Shown here piece after piece: positions 56,296 through 64,000 of a stretch of DNA of 64,000 nucleotides. Each line of letters starts with the position of its first letter. Within the stretch, counting starts at the first letter, position 1. Source of the stretch: Roseiarcus sp963787135. Lineage in GTDB: Bacteria; Pseudomonadota; Alphaproteobacteria; Rhizobiales; Beijerinckiaceae. The notes under the pieces are model-generated. The model ran no database searches and was not told where the DNA came from. It was given only the letters and a program-made list of their open reading frames with translations. The stretch covers positions 1 through 64,000 of the forward strand of contig CAWBBW010000042.1 in assembly GCA_963787135.1 (NCBI GenBank). The letters run 5' to 3'. The translations under genes and the position numbers were made by a program.

Positions 56296-57972
56296 ATGAC
56301 AGAACCAGTTGATCTTCCCGCCCGGGAATCGATGGAGTACGACGTTGTCGTCGTCGGCGCCGGGCCTGCAGGGCTCGCCGCAGCCATCCGATTGAAGTTG
56401 CTCGACCCCGAAATATCCATAGTGGTTGTGGAAAAGGGGTCCGTCGTTGGCGCTCACATTCTTTCGGGCGCGGTCATCGATCCCATCGGCCTCGACCGGC
56501 TTGCGCCCGATTGGCGCACCGATCCCGAATGCCCGCTGAAAACTCGGGTCACCGACGACCGCTTCTATTACCTGACTCAAACCCGCAGCATGCGGTTGCC
56601 GAATTGGCCGATGCCGCGGTTGATGAGCAACCACGGCAACTTTATCGGCTCCCTCGGCGCGCTCACAAGGTGGCTCGGCGCGCGCGCGGAAGGCCTCGGC
56701 GTTGAAATCTACCCGGGCTTCGCCGCGACCGAACTCCTTTTGGGGGAGAAAGGCGAGGTAGTCGGCATCGCGACCGGCGATATGGGAATCGGTCGGGACG
56801 GCAAACCAAAGCCCGGTTTCACCCGGGGCATGGAATTGAGGGGCAAGTACGTACTGCTTGCGGAAGGCGCGCGCGGCTCCCTTTCGAAACAGGCGATCGC
56901 GCGCTACAAACTTGAGTCGCCGGACAGCCCACAAAAATATGGAATTGGCCTCAAGGAATTGTGGCAGATTCCCGCGGAGAAATTCAGTCCGGGGGTGGTT
57001 CAGCACACGTTTGGATGGCCGTTGTCCGGCGGCAGCAGCGGAGGATCTTTTCTTTATCACTACGATGATCGACTGGTGTCAGTCGGATTCGTCGTCCATT
57101 TGAACTACAAAAATCCGACCCTCTCCCCATTCGATGAGTTCCAGCAGTTCAAGACTCATCCGCTGATTCGACAGACGCTGACAGGAGGCAAGAGACTAGC
57201 GTACGGCGCCCGGGCGATCGCGTCGGGCGGCTGGCAGTCCGTGCCGAAACTCGTTTTCCCGGGCGGAGCGCTGATCGGATGCGCGGCCGGGTTCGTCAAT
57301 TTCGCCAGGATCAAGGGGTCGCACAACGCGATTCTTTCCGGGATGCTGGCGGCCGACAAGATCCAGGAAGCCTTGCGCGACGGCCGGGCGCACGACGAAC
57401 TGACGGCCTACGACGACGCATGGCGAGGATCAGACATCGGCGCCGATCTGTATAAGGTCCGCAATGTGAAGTCGCTTTGGTCCAAATTTGGCTTGGCTCT
57501 CGGCGTGAGCCTCGGTGGACTGGATATGTGGACGAACGAACTGTTTGGTCTGTCAATGTTCGGCACGCTCAAGCAGGGCAACGCTGACTACGCCACGCTA
57601 AAGCCAATCTCCGAAGTCACGCCGATCTCCTATCCAAAACCCGACGGCGTCGTCAGCTTCGACAAAACCACGTCTGTGTTTGTGTCGAATACCAATCATG
57701 AAGAGGACCAGCCGGTTCATCTTCGGCTCATCGACCCGAACGTGCCGATTCGCGTAAATCTGCCCCGCTACGGCGAGCCGGCTCGACTCTATTGTCCCGT
57801 TGGGGTGTATGAAGTGGTCTATGCCGACGAAAAAAGCCTCGCCGACCCCCGCTTCGTCATCAACGCCCAAAATTGCGTGCACTGCAAGACCTGTGACATC
57901 AAAGACCCTGCTCAGAATATCATTTGGACGCCGCCCGAAGGGGGAGGCGGACCGAACTATCCAGACATGTAG
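56296..57972 (+). CDS. electron-transfer flavoprotein-ubiquinone oxidoreductase
   Basis: ETF-QO of 558 residues, full length, which passes electrons from acyl-CoA and other dehydrogenases through ETF to ubiquinone. FAD-binding VVVGAGPAGLAAAIRLKLL at the N-terminus, GCAAGFVNFARIKGSHNAILSG before the C-terminal part, and a 4Fe-4S cluster motif NAQNCVHCKTCDIKDPAQNI near the end. It is membrane-associated without transmembrane helices. It lies divergently from UDG and upstream of the TPR gene and ispE on the same strand. It would serve the beta-oxidation-like steps of the CoA pathways in this window. Confidence 0.95.
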   Translation: MTEPVDLPARESMEYDVVVVGAGPAGLAAAIRLKLLDPEISIVVVEKGSVVGAHILSGAVIDPIGLDRLAPDWRTDPECPLKTRVTDDRFYYLTQTRSMRLPNWPMPRLMSNHGNFIGSLGALTRWLGARAEGLGVEIYPGFAATELLLGEKGEVVGIATGDMGIGRDGKPKPGFTRGMELRGKYVLLAEGARGSLSKQAIARYKLESPDSPQKYGIGLKELWQIPAEKFSPGVVQHTFGWPLSGGSSGGSFLYHYDDRLVSVGFVVHLNYKNPTLSPFDEFQQFKTHPLIRQTLTGGKRLAYGARAIASGGWQSVPKLVFPGGALIGCAAGFVNFARIKGSHNAILSGMLAADKIQEALRDGRAHDELTAYDDAWRGSDIGADLYKVRNVKSLWSKFGLALGVSLGGLDMWTNELFGLSMFGTLKQGNADYATLKPISEVTPISYPKPDGVVSFDKTTSVFVSNTNHEEDQPVHLRLIDPNVPIRVNLPRYGEPARLYCPVGVYEVVYADEKSLADPRFVINAQNCVHCKTCDIKDPAQNIIWTPPEGGGGPNYPDM

Positions 57973-58058
57973 GCGGCGGCGCAAATTTGCCCGGATTTGC
58001 TGTCAGTGCCGATCTGCAACTCGACGCCGCCCCGATGGTCCACGGAGAATAAACTAAC

Positions 58059-59805
58059 GTGACAACTCGATTCATGTCGCAGGCCGTCGCCGCCGGAATT
58101 TTCGGCGCGGCTGTTTTCGCTGTTGCGACCAGCGCTCTTGCTGCCGCGGTCGACCCAAATTCGCAGGCGCCCGAGGTCGGCCAAAGCCAGCCCGGCAACT
58201 ATCTGGCGGGCCTCATCGCAAGCGCCGATCGCGACACTTCCTCGGCCGAGGTCTATTATCGCGAAGCGCTCCGGGTCGACCCCCGAAACTCAGACCTCAT
58301 TGAGCGCGCATTTGCCGCGGCGCTGGCAAACGGCGACGAGCAAAACGCTACTGCCCTAGGCGAGCGCCTCCTTGCCCGCGATCCGGGCAACAGCCTCGCG
58401 CGTCTCGCGACTGCAGTTAATGCGATCGCGCAGGGGCAATATGCCACGGCGCGCGCCCAGCTTGCGTCAGGCGACGTGCGCTCCAGGGATGTGACAGCGG
58501 CGCTTCTGACAGCCTGGTGCTATGCCGGACAGATGGACCTGCATCATGCGCTCGATGCGCTCGACCGGATTCGCGATCCCTCGGTCGCCGGATTTCGGGA
58601 TTATCACGCGGGACTGATCGCCGACTATCTGGGGAACCCCGCGGAAGCTCGACGGCAGACTCAAGTCCGCCTACGACAGCGACAGGAACACGCTTCGTTT
58701 CGTCGACGCTTACGCCCGGTTTCTCGCGACCCACGGCGATCCCGACGGGGCCAAGGCGGTCTACGCCGATTTTATGGCGGTCGTCCCGCATCACCCACTC
58801 ATCGAACAGGCGGTGTCGACTCTTCGTGCGGGCCAGCAGCTGGAGACGCAGGTCCGCAGCGCAAAGGATGGCGCAGCGGAGGTGCTCTACGGCCTGGGGA
58901 GCGCGGGCAGCCGTCAAGACGATGAACTGCCGGCCCTGATCTATCTTCGCCTGTCGCTTTATTTGCGGCCGGGCGATGACTTGACTGCTGTGACGCTGGC
59001 GAACCTCTTTGACGAGATGAAACAGGGCGACCAGGCCATCGCCGCCTTCCGTTCCGTGCCCGCCGCATCCCCTTTGCGAGGCGATGCCGACATCCAGATC
59101 GCGCTCGAACTCGAAAGCATTGGAAAATCGGACGACGCAATCCAGCGCCTTCAAGACATCGTAGCCGCCCGACCGCACGACGCGGACGCTCTCAGCTCTC
59201 TTGCCGGATTGCAGAGATCGGCCAAGAAATATGCGGAAGCGGCGGCGACCTATGATCGGGCGATCGCCGCAGTCGGAATCCCGCAACGCGATAACTGGAC
59301 GCTGTTCTACTTCCGCGGGATCTGCTTTGAACGCGACAAGCAGTGGCCCAAGGCCGAAGCCGATTTCAAAAAAGCGCTCGAACTGTATCCGGAACAACCT
59401 CTGGTGCTGAACTACCTTGGGTATTCCTGGGTAGATCAGGGAATCAATCTCGACGAAGCCTTCAAGATGCTCCGGCGCGCGGTCGAATTGAAGCCAAACG
59501 ACGGTTATATCGTCGACAGTCTCGGATGGGCCCATTTCAAGCTTGGCCAGTTTCCGGAAGCAGCCCAAACTCTCGAGCGGGCGATCAGTCTAAAGCCGGC
59601 GGATCCGGTCTTGAACGACCACCTCGGCGACGCCTACTGGCGGGTTAACCGGCGAACCGAAGCGCATTTCCAGTGGAACCACGCCAGGGACATGGGGCCG
59701 GAACCGGAAGATCTTCCCGCGATCTTGAAGAAGATCGAAGTAGGTCTGCCGGACGCGTCTGACCCTTCGACGACCGACGCGGCGCAAAAGCAGAGCGGCG
59801 GCTAG
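58059..59805 (+). pseudogene. exported tetratricopeptide-repeat protein, one +1 frameshift
   Basis: An N-terminal signal peptide (SQAVAAGIFGAAVFAVATSALAAA) is followed by repeated 34-residue helical units. The first frame is normal to GNPAEA at about 58650 and then becomes arginine-rich nonsense. One extra base there restores the reading DGRLKSAYDSDRNTLRFVDAYARF, which runs on through further TPR units (FFRGICFERDKQWPKAEADFKKALELYPEQPLVLNYLGYSWVDQG) to the stop at 59805. Repaired it has about 581 residues. It is likely envelope- or periplasm-located and involved in protein interaction. GTG at 58059 or ATG at 58074 may be the start. Sequence error is quite possible. Confidence 0.85.
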
Positions 59806-59822
59806 GCTCGACGCGGCCCTCG

Positions 59823-60686
59823 ATGCTGTGGTTTCGCGCGCCGGCAAAAATCAATCTGACCTTGCATGTGATCGGGCGACGGGCCGACGGCTACCACGAC
59901 ATCGAGAGCCTCGTGGCGTTCGGAGGGATATGCGACTGGCTCGGTTATGAACCGGGCGCCGATCTCGAGCTCGAGGTTTGCGGACCGCGTGCGCTTGAGG
60001 CCGGGGCGGTTGGCGACAACCTGGTTTTGCGCGCCGCCCGCGCGTTGGCCTCTCGCATTCCTCGTTTGACGCTTGGCCGTTTCCGGCTCGTCAAGCGTCT
60101 GCCGGGGGCGGCGGGTCTCGGCGGCGGCTCGGCCGACGCAGCGGCCGCTCTTCGGGCGCTCGCCGATGCGAATGGGTTGGGCATCGAGGACGAACGGTTG
60201 CGGGCGGCCGCGCTCGAGACCGGAGCGGACGTTCCGGTCTGCCTCTCGCCGAGAGCGCGAATGATGACCGGGATCGGGGATCGTCTCGGGCCGCCGGTCG
60301 CCTTGCCGGGCGCTTTCGCCGTTTTGGTCAATCCCGGGATTGCAGCCCCGACGAAGCAGGTTTTCGAGGCGCTGGGCCTTGCGCACGGTTCGCGCGTCAG
60401 GTCGCCTACGGACCTCGCAACGCCGAATCCGAATGCGGCGTTAACCCTGGACGCTCTTGTCTCCTCCCACAATGATCTGGAAGCCGGGGCGCTTAGGGTG
60501 GCGCCGGTGATCGCCGATGCGCTCGAAAGGCTCTCACGCCTTCGTGAGGCGAAGGTGACGCGTATGTCGGGATCGGGCGCGACGTGTTTCGCGTTGTTCG
60601 ACAACCGTCGCAGCGCCGCGACAGCGCGGCGGCAACTTGCCGCCGATCGGCCGGAATGGTGGGTCAAAGCGACAGTCTTACGCTAG
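59823..60686 (+). CDS. ispE: 4-diphosphocytidyl-2-C-methyl-D-erythritol kinase
   Basis: MEP-pathway isoprenoid enzyme of the GHMP kinase family, 287 residues. The N-terminal APAKINLTLHVIGRRADGYHDIESLV has the catalytic lysine, and the ATP site is LPGAAGLGGGSADAAAALRAL (about 92-112). The C-terminal motif is MSGSGATCFALF. It begins 17 bases after the TPR stop and probably forms an operon with it. Confidence 0.95.
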   Translation: MLWFRAPAKINLTLHVIGRRADGYHDIESLVAFGGICDWLGYEPGADLELEVCGPRALEAGAVGDNLVLRAARALASRIPRLTLGRFRLVKRLPGAAGLGGGSADAAAALRALADANGLGIEDERLRAAALETGADVPVCLSPRARMMTGIGDRLGPPVALPGAFAVLVNPGIAAPTKQVFEALGLAHGSRVRSPTDLATPNPNAALTLDALVSSHNDLEAGALRVAPVIADALERLSRLREAKVTRMSGSGATCFALFDNRRSAATARRQLAADRPEWWVKATVLR

Positions 60687-60741
60687 CGCGGGCACGGATG
60701 GTTGGCTGGTCGATTTACGCGTATTCTTGGACTTGTGTTGA

Positions 60742-61620
60742 ATGCATGGGGGTAGCGGTTTGAGCAAGATTGCGTTCCTGGGCCTGGGCGTCATGGGTTT
60801 TCCAATGGCCGGTCACCTGAAACGGGCAGGCCACGACGTCGTCGTCTACAACCGGACCCCGGCCACCGCCGCCAAATGGATAGCCGCGTACGGCGGCTCG
60901 AGCGCGCCCACGCCCCGGGAGGCGTCCAAGGCCCGCGATTTTGTTTTCGCCTGCGTCGGCAACGATGACGATTTGCGCGCGGTCACACTTGGAGAGAGCG
61001 GGGCGTTCGCAGGCATCGCGGCGGGCGCTGTGTTCGTCGATCACACGACTGCGTCCGCTACCATCGCCCGTGAACTTGACCGTGACGCGAAATCGCGGGG
61101 ATTTGGATTCATTGATGCGCCGGTTTCCGGGGGCCAGGCTGGAGCGGAGAACGGTCAGCTGACCGTCATGTGCGGCGGCGACCGCGATGACTTCGCAAAG
61201 GCCGAGCCGGTGATCGCCGCTTATGCCCGCTCCTGCCGCCTGATGGGTCCCGCAGGCGCCGGTCAATTGACGAAGATGGTCAACCAGATTTGCATAGCGG
61301 GACTTGTGCAGGCACTTTCCGAGGGACTTCGCTTCGCCGAAGCCGCGGGGCTTGATCCACAGGCGGTGATCGACGTCATTTCCAAGGGCGCGGCGCAGTC
61401 CTGGCAAATGGACAATCGACACAAGACTATGATTGCAAGGAAATTCGACTTTGGTTTCGCCGTCGACTGGATGCGCAAGGACCTCGCGATCTGCCTCGAC
61501 GAGGCGCGCCGCAACGGCGCATCACTGCCCGTCGCGGCGCTGGTGGATCAATTCTACGGTGAAATCCAATCCAGGGGCGGGCGGCGTTGGGACACGTCCA
61601 GTTTGATAACCCGCCTGTAG
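60742..61620 (+). CDS. 3-hydroxyisobutyrate dehydrogenase-family NAD-dependent oxidoreductase
   Basis: Beta-hydroxyacid dehydrogenase of 292 residues. The Rossmann motif is FLGLGVMGFPMAGHLKRAGH, the substrate motif DAPVSGGQAGAENGQLTVMCGG, and the catalytic lysine is in GPAGAGQLTKMVNQI. The protein could act on 3-hydroxyisobutyrate, tartronate semialdehyde or succinic semialdehyde. The ATG at 60742 gives seven extra residues; a TTG at 60760 is possible as the real start because a GGGGGTAG ribosome-like site precedes it. No pathway genes adjoin. Confidence 0.9.
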   Translation: MHGGSGLSKIAFLGLGVMGFPMAGHLKRAGHDVVVYNRTPATAAKWIAAYGGSSAPTPREASKARDFVFACVGNDDDLRAVTLGESGAFAGIAAGAVFVDHTTASATIARELDRDAKSRGFGFIDAPVSGGQAGAENGQLTVMCGGDRDDFAKAEPVIAAYARSCRLMGPAGAGQLTKMVNQICIAGLVQALSEGLRFAEAAGLDPQAVIDVISKGAAQSWQMDNRHKTMIARKFDFGFAVDWMRKDLAICLDEARRNGASLPVAALVDQFYGEIQSRGGRRWDTSSLITRL

Positions 61621-61789
61621 CGCCTTCCCTATCCTCTCGCGGCCGCCAACTGGAAGATGCGTTTTGACTGTTCGGCCGGAATTCATCGGTCCGCGACCGT
61701 TGGCAACGGAGGCCGCGTCGGCTAAAGGATTTTGCGCAAAACGGCGAACTCGCGCCTTGCGCCCCGGCGGCTGAAGTTCTCGATCCGTA

Positions 61790-63520
61790 ATGACGAAAGT
61801 GGAATCCATGACCGCCGACGACGAGCCGGGGCCAGAGCGGCTTCAGCAGAGCCACGACTTCTCGAGCCTACAGGGGCTGCAGGTTGCGGGCGATGGACCT
61901 TGGACGCGGGTCGATGGTGAAGAAGGCTCGCTTGAGCGCGAAGCCCTTACGTTGGAATTGGGGGCGCGGGCGGCCCGCTTCCACCAAGCTGTCGACGCAT
62001 CGATCGTCCTTGCGAACGACGGAATTGTCCGATGGCTGGGCGACCCGATCGCGAAGCTTGCGCCCGGGCCCGACCTGCTGACCCCGAGCGCGCTCATACT
62101 GGCCGACAGCCGCCTGCCCGATGATGCTCGACAAATGGTCGCGACGCGAGTTGAGCTCTGGCTCGCGGCGCTGACGCGCAGGCTGCTGGGCCCGCTTTTT
62201 TCGCTTCGGGACCTGCATGACGGCTCGGAATCGGTGCGCGACTTGGCTGCAAAGGTCGCGAACGCGCTCGGCGTACTGGAACGCGATCTTGTCCGCAACC
62301 AGGTCAAGGCGTTTGATCAGAATTCGCGCGCCGCGCTAAGAAAGCACGGGGTCCGATTCGGGGCCTACTATATCTACGTCCCTACCGTGCTCAAGCCAGC
62401 GGCCAGGGCTCTGGCACTCCAGCTGTGGGGCCTCCAGGCGCAGGGCGTCGATCCCGACGCGCTGACGCAATCGCTGGCACCGATGGCGTCTTCGGGCAGA
62501 ACGTCGCTGCCCATCGATCAGCACATCGCCAGGGATGGCTATCGAGTGTCGGGCTTTCGCCCGTGCGGCGATCGCGTTGTGCGGGTGGATATTGTAGAGC
62601 GCCTTGCGGACATGATTCGGGCTGCGTTCATTCAGCCGGGCGCGGCATCGGGGCCTCACGGCCCGAACGGGTTTGTCGTCAATGGCCAAATGACGTCTCT
62701 GACCGGATGCTCCGGCGAGGCATTCTCGTCGATCCTGCGGTCGCTTGGCTTCGAGAGCACCGTGATCAATCGGAGCGCCCTTCCCGCGGCGCAGGCCGCC
62801 GCGGCGACGCCGTCCAGCGAAAACGTCCCGGCGACTACCGCTCCTGAGGAGCCCTCGCGACCCGAGACCGCGCCCGTCGAAGCCGAAACCGAAACTGTGT
62901 CCGAACCGTCCGCCGACCTGCCTGTCGCCCCGCAGACCGAGGACGGAATTCCCCCGCCCGAGGTGGTGCACGCCTCCGACGAGACCGAATGCGTCGCCGA
63001 CGTTCAGGTCCCGGGGGCGCCCTCGTCGACCGAGCCCGTATCTGCCTCCAACGCTCTCGGCGCTGATGATCGGCCCATGGCCGCCGTAAGCGAGGAAACC
63101 GTCATTTTATGGCGGCCCGTTCGAAGACCGCGTTCTCCAAAGGTTTCGCCTCCGCATGGTCAACGAACTCGAGCCGGATCCGCGGCGCCGCAGGCGCCGG
63201 TCGGCCCGCCCGCCACAGATGGCGCTGGCTCCGAAGCTCCGGTTTCTCCGCGTGAGCACAGGCCGGAGAAGAGACGGCGCTGGCAGCCGCAAGCCGTTAA
63301 CCAGGAAAAGGGGGCCCGATCTTCGCCTGGTCCAGCGCGCTCGGAAGGCCCTCGTCCCGATGAAGACCGTCGTCAGTCGTCCGGCAACCGTGACATGCCC
63401 CGCCCGAAGAGCGGTCCGGCAACCCAGCCCGTGGCGGTCACGGTTGACCCGAACTCGCCGTTCGCGAAACTTCTCGAGTTGCGAACGCTGCTCGAATCGC
63501 AGGCGAAGAACCGTCGGTGA
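61790..63520 (+). CDS. orphan C-terminal region of a SUV3-like RNA/DNA helicase
   Basis: A 576-residue protein that matches only the post-helicase half of large Hyphomicrobiales helicases. Recognisable stretches are FDQNSRAALRKHGVRFGAYYIYVPTVLKPAARAL, YRVSGFRPCGDRVVRVDIVERLADMIR and MTSLTGCSGEAFSSILRSLGFES. No Walker A, Walker B or other helicase motif is present, and a stop codon lies in frame just before the ATG, so the N-terminal ATPase half is absent. The second half (about 325-576) is a Pro/Ala/Glu then Arg-rich disordered linker ending SPFAKLLELRTLLESQAKNRR, as in the full-length helicases. It may be a remnant, but it has an intact 576-codon frame and could be a stand-alone protein. Confidence 0.7.
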   Translation: MTKVESMTADDEPGPERLQQSHDFSSLQGLQVAGDGPWTRVDGEEGSLEREALTLELGARAARFHQAVDASIVLANDGIVRWLGDPIAKLAPGPDLLTPSALILADSRLPDDARQMVATRVELWLAALTRRLLGPLFSLRDLHDGSESVRDLAAKVANALGVLERDLVRNQVKAFDQNSRAALRKHGVRFGAYYIYVPTVLKPAARALALQLWGLQAQGVDPDALTQSLAPMASSGRTSLPIDQHIARDGYRVSGFRPCGDRVVRVDIVERLADMIRAAFIQPGAASGPHGPNGFVVNGQMTSLTGCSGEAFSSILRSLGFESTVINRSALPAAQAAAATPSSENVPATTAPEEPSRPETAPVEAETETVSEPSADLPVAPQTEDGIPPPEVVHASDETECVADVQVPGAPSSTEPVSASNALGADDRPMAAVSEETVILWRPVRRPRSPKVSPPHGQRTRAGSAAPQAPVGPPATDGAGSEAPVSPREHRPEKRRRWQPQAVNQEKGARSSPGPARSEGPRPDEDRRQSSGNRDMPRPKSGPATQPVAVTVDPNSPFAKLLELRTLLESQAKNRR

Positions 63521-63616
63521 CAAGGTCTTGGACCTCGCGGGTCTTCAGAGATAGAATGTATTGACGGGAAACGCTCCACGCCGCGTTCGAGTCGCCCAGG
63601 CCAGAGGATCTCTTTG

Positions 63617-63955
63617 ATGACCTATGTCGTTGTCGAGAATTGCATAAAATGTAAGTACATGGATTGTGTGGAAGTTTGTCCGGTCGACTGTTTTTACGAA
63701 GGGGAAAACATGCTCGTCATTCATCCGGACGAGTGCATTGACTGCGGGGTCTGCGAGCCGGAGTGTCCGGCGGAAGCCATCAAGCCGGATACGGAGCCGA
63801 ATCTGGCATCGTGGCTAAAACTGAATGCCGAGTACGCGAAGGCCTGGCCAAACATCACGGCAAAGAAGGAGGCGCCCGCGGACGCCAAGGAATTCGACGG
63901 AGTGCCGAACAAACTTGCAGAATGTTTTTCTCCGCAGCCAGGTCAGGGCGATTGA
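63617..63955 (+). CDS. fdxA: 7Fe ferredoxin
   Basis: Ferredoxin of 112 residues carrying one 3Fe-4S and one 4Fe-4S cluster: CIKCKYMDCVEVCPVDC then ECIDCGVCEPECPAEAI, the same cysteine spacing as Azotobacter ferredoxin I. The C-terminal extension to FSPQPGQGD is normal for the FdxA family. The ATG at 63617 is preferred; a TTG one codon earlier is also in frame. In Hyphomicrobiales fdxA usually follows a helicase gene and an S4-domain gene and precedes carD; here the S4 gene is missing and carD would be beyond the window. Confidence 0.95.
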   Translation: MTYVVVENCIKCKYMDCVEVCPVDCFYEGENMLVIHPDECIDCGVCEPECPAEAIKPDTEPNLASWLKLNAEYAKAWPNITAKKEAPADAKEFDGVPNKLAECFSPQPGQGD

Positions 63956-64000
63956 ACCTGGCTTTAAACTTGGGTCTCACGCGACGCCAATTGCGGTCTG

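Overview
The window comes from a GC-rich alphaproteobacterium, most likely of the order Hyphomicrobiales (Rhizobiales). Pointers are the accD product without a zinc ribbon and next to trpA, the groESL operon behind a CIRCE-type operator, the uracil-DNA glycosylase / ETF-QO / TPR / ispE block, a 7Fe ferredoxin after a helicase-type gene, and an MctP-like symporter with its DUF3311 partner. I saw no tRNA, rRNA or CRISPR array. The family-level assignment is inference.

Layout. (1) 1-6241 is a stack of mobile DNA: a frameshifted tyrosine integrase whose 3' end is cut by an IS21-family element (right end near 4888), whose istB is in turn split by a 2.6-kb serine-recombinase element. (2) 6242-9702 is groESL with CIRCE and a 3' hairpin, then a gene-poor stretch with a 21-bp tandem repeat. 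(3) 9703-24055 has a GH42 beta-galactosidase, then a leftward set (ABC transporter of the oligopeptide type, PaaK-type CoA ligase, DpgC-like dioxygenase) diverging from rightward iorAB. (4) 24056-41567 is a large aromatic-catabolism region: a MarR regulator, two related phytoene-dehydrogenase-like flavoproteins on either side of a shared promoter region, a cyclase-type hydrolase, then a set matching tryptophan -> N-formylkynurenine -> kynurenine -> anthranilate -> anthraniloyl-CoA -> dearomatised CoA ester. (5) 41568-48382 holds an iteron-like repeat cluster, a small coiled-coil protein, 6-phosphogluconate dehydrogenase and a frameshifted Lhr helicase. (6) 48383-64000 has a BKACE/VOC pair, accD-trpA, an MctP-like symporter, a TRAP binding protein, UDG, ETF-QO, a TPR protein, ispE, a 3-hydroxyisobutyrate-dehydrogenase-like gene, an orphan helicase C-terminal region and fdxA.

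How the genes fit together. kynA (dioxygenase), an alpha/beta-hydrolase formamidase, kynU, an aminobenzoate-CoA ligase and a monooxygenase/reductase fusion form a nearly continuous route from tryptophan to the aerobic 2-aminobenzoyl-CoA pathway; the SDR and RidA proteins would handle the non-aromatic CoA intermediates. The acyl-CoA dehydrogenase of this set survives only as a C-terminal scrap, so the route may depend on an enzyme encoded elsewhere. IorAB could feed aryl-pyruvates to aryl-acetyl-CoA, and PaaK plus the DpgC-like enzyme suggest oxygen-dependent handling of a hydroxylated aryl-acetyl-CoA; that link is inference.

Cautions. Four genes (integrase, dppB twice, lhr, TPR) are broken by single-base frameshifts, all in the +1 sense, so at least some may be sequence errors. 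Several other genes are true fragments (istB, acyl-CoA dehydrogenase, a quinone-oxidoreductase-like gene).
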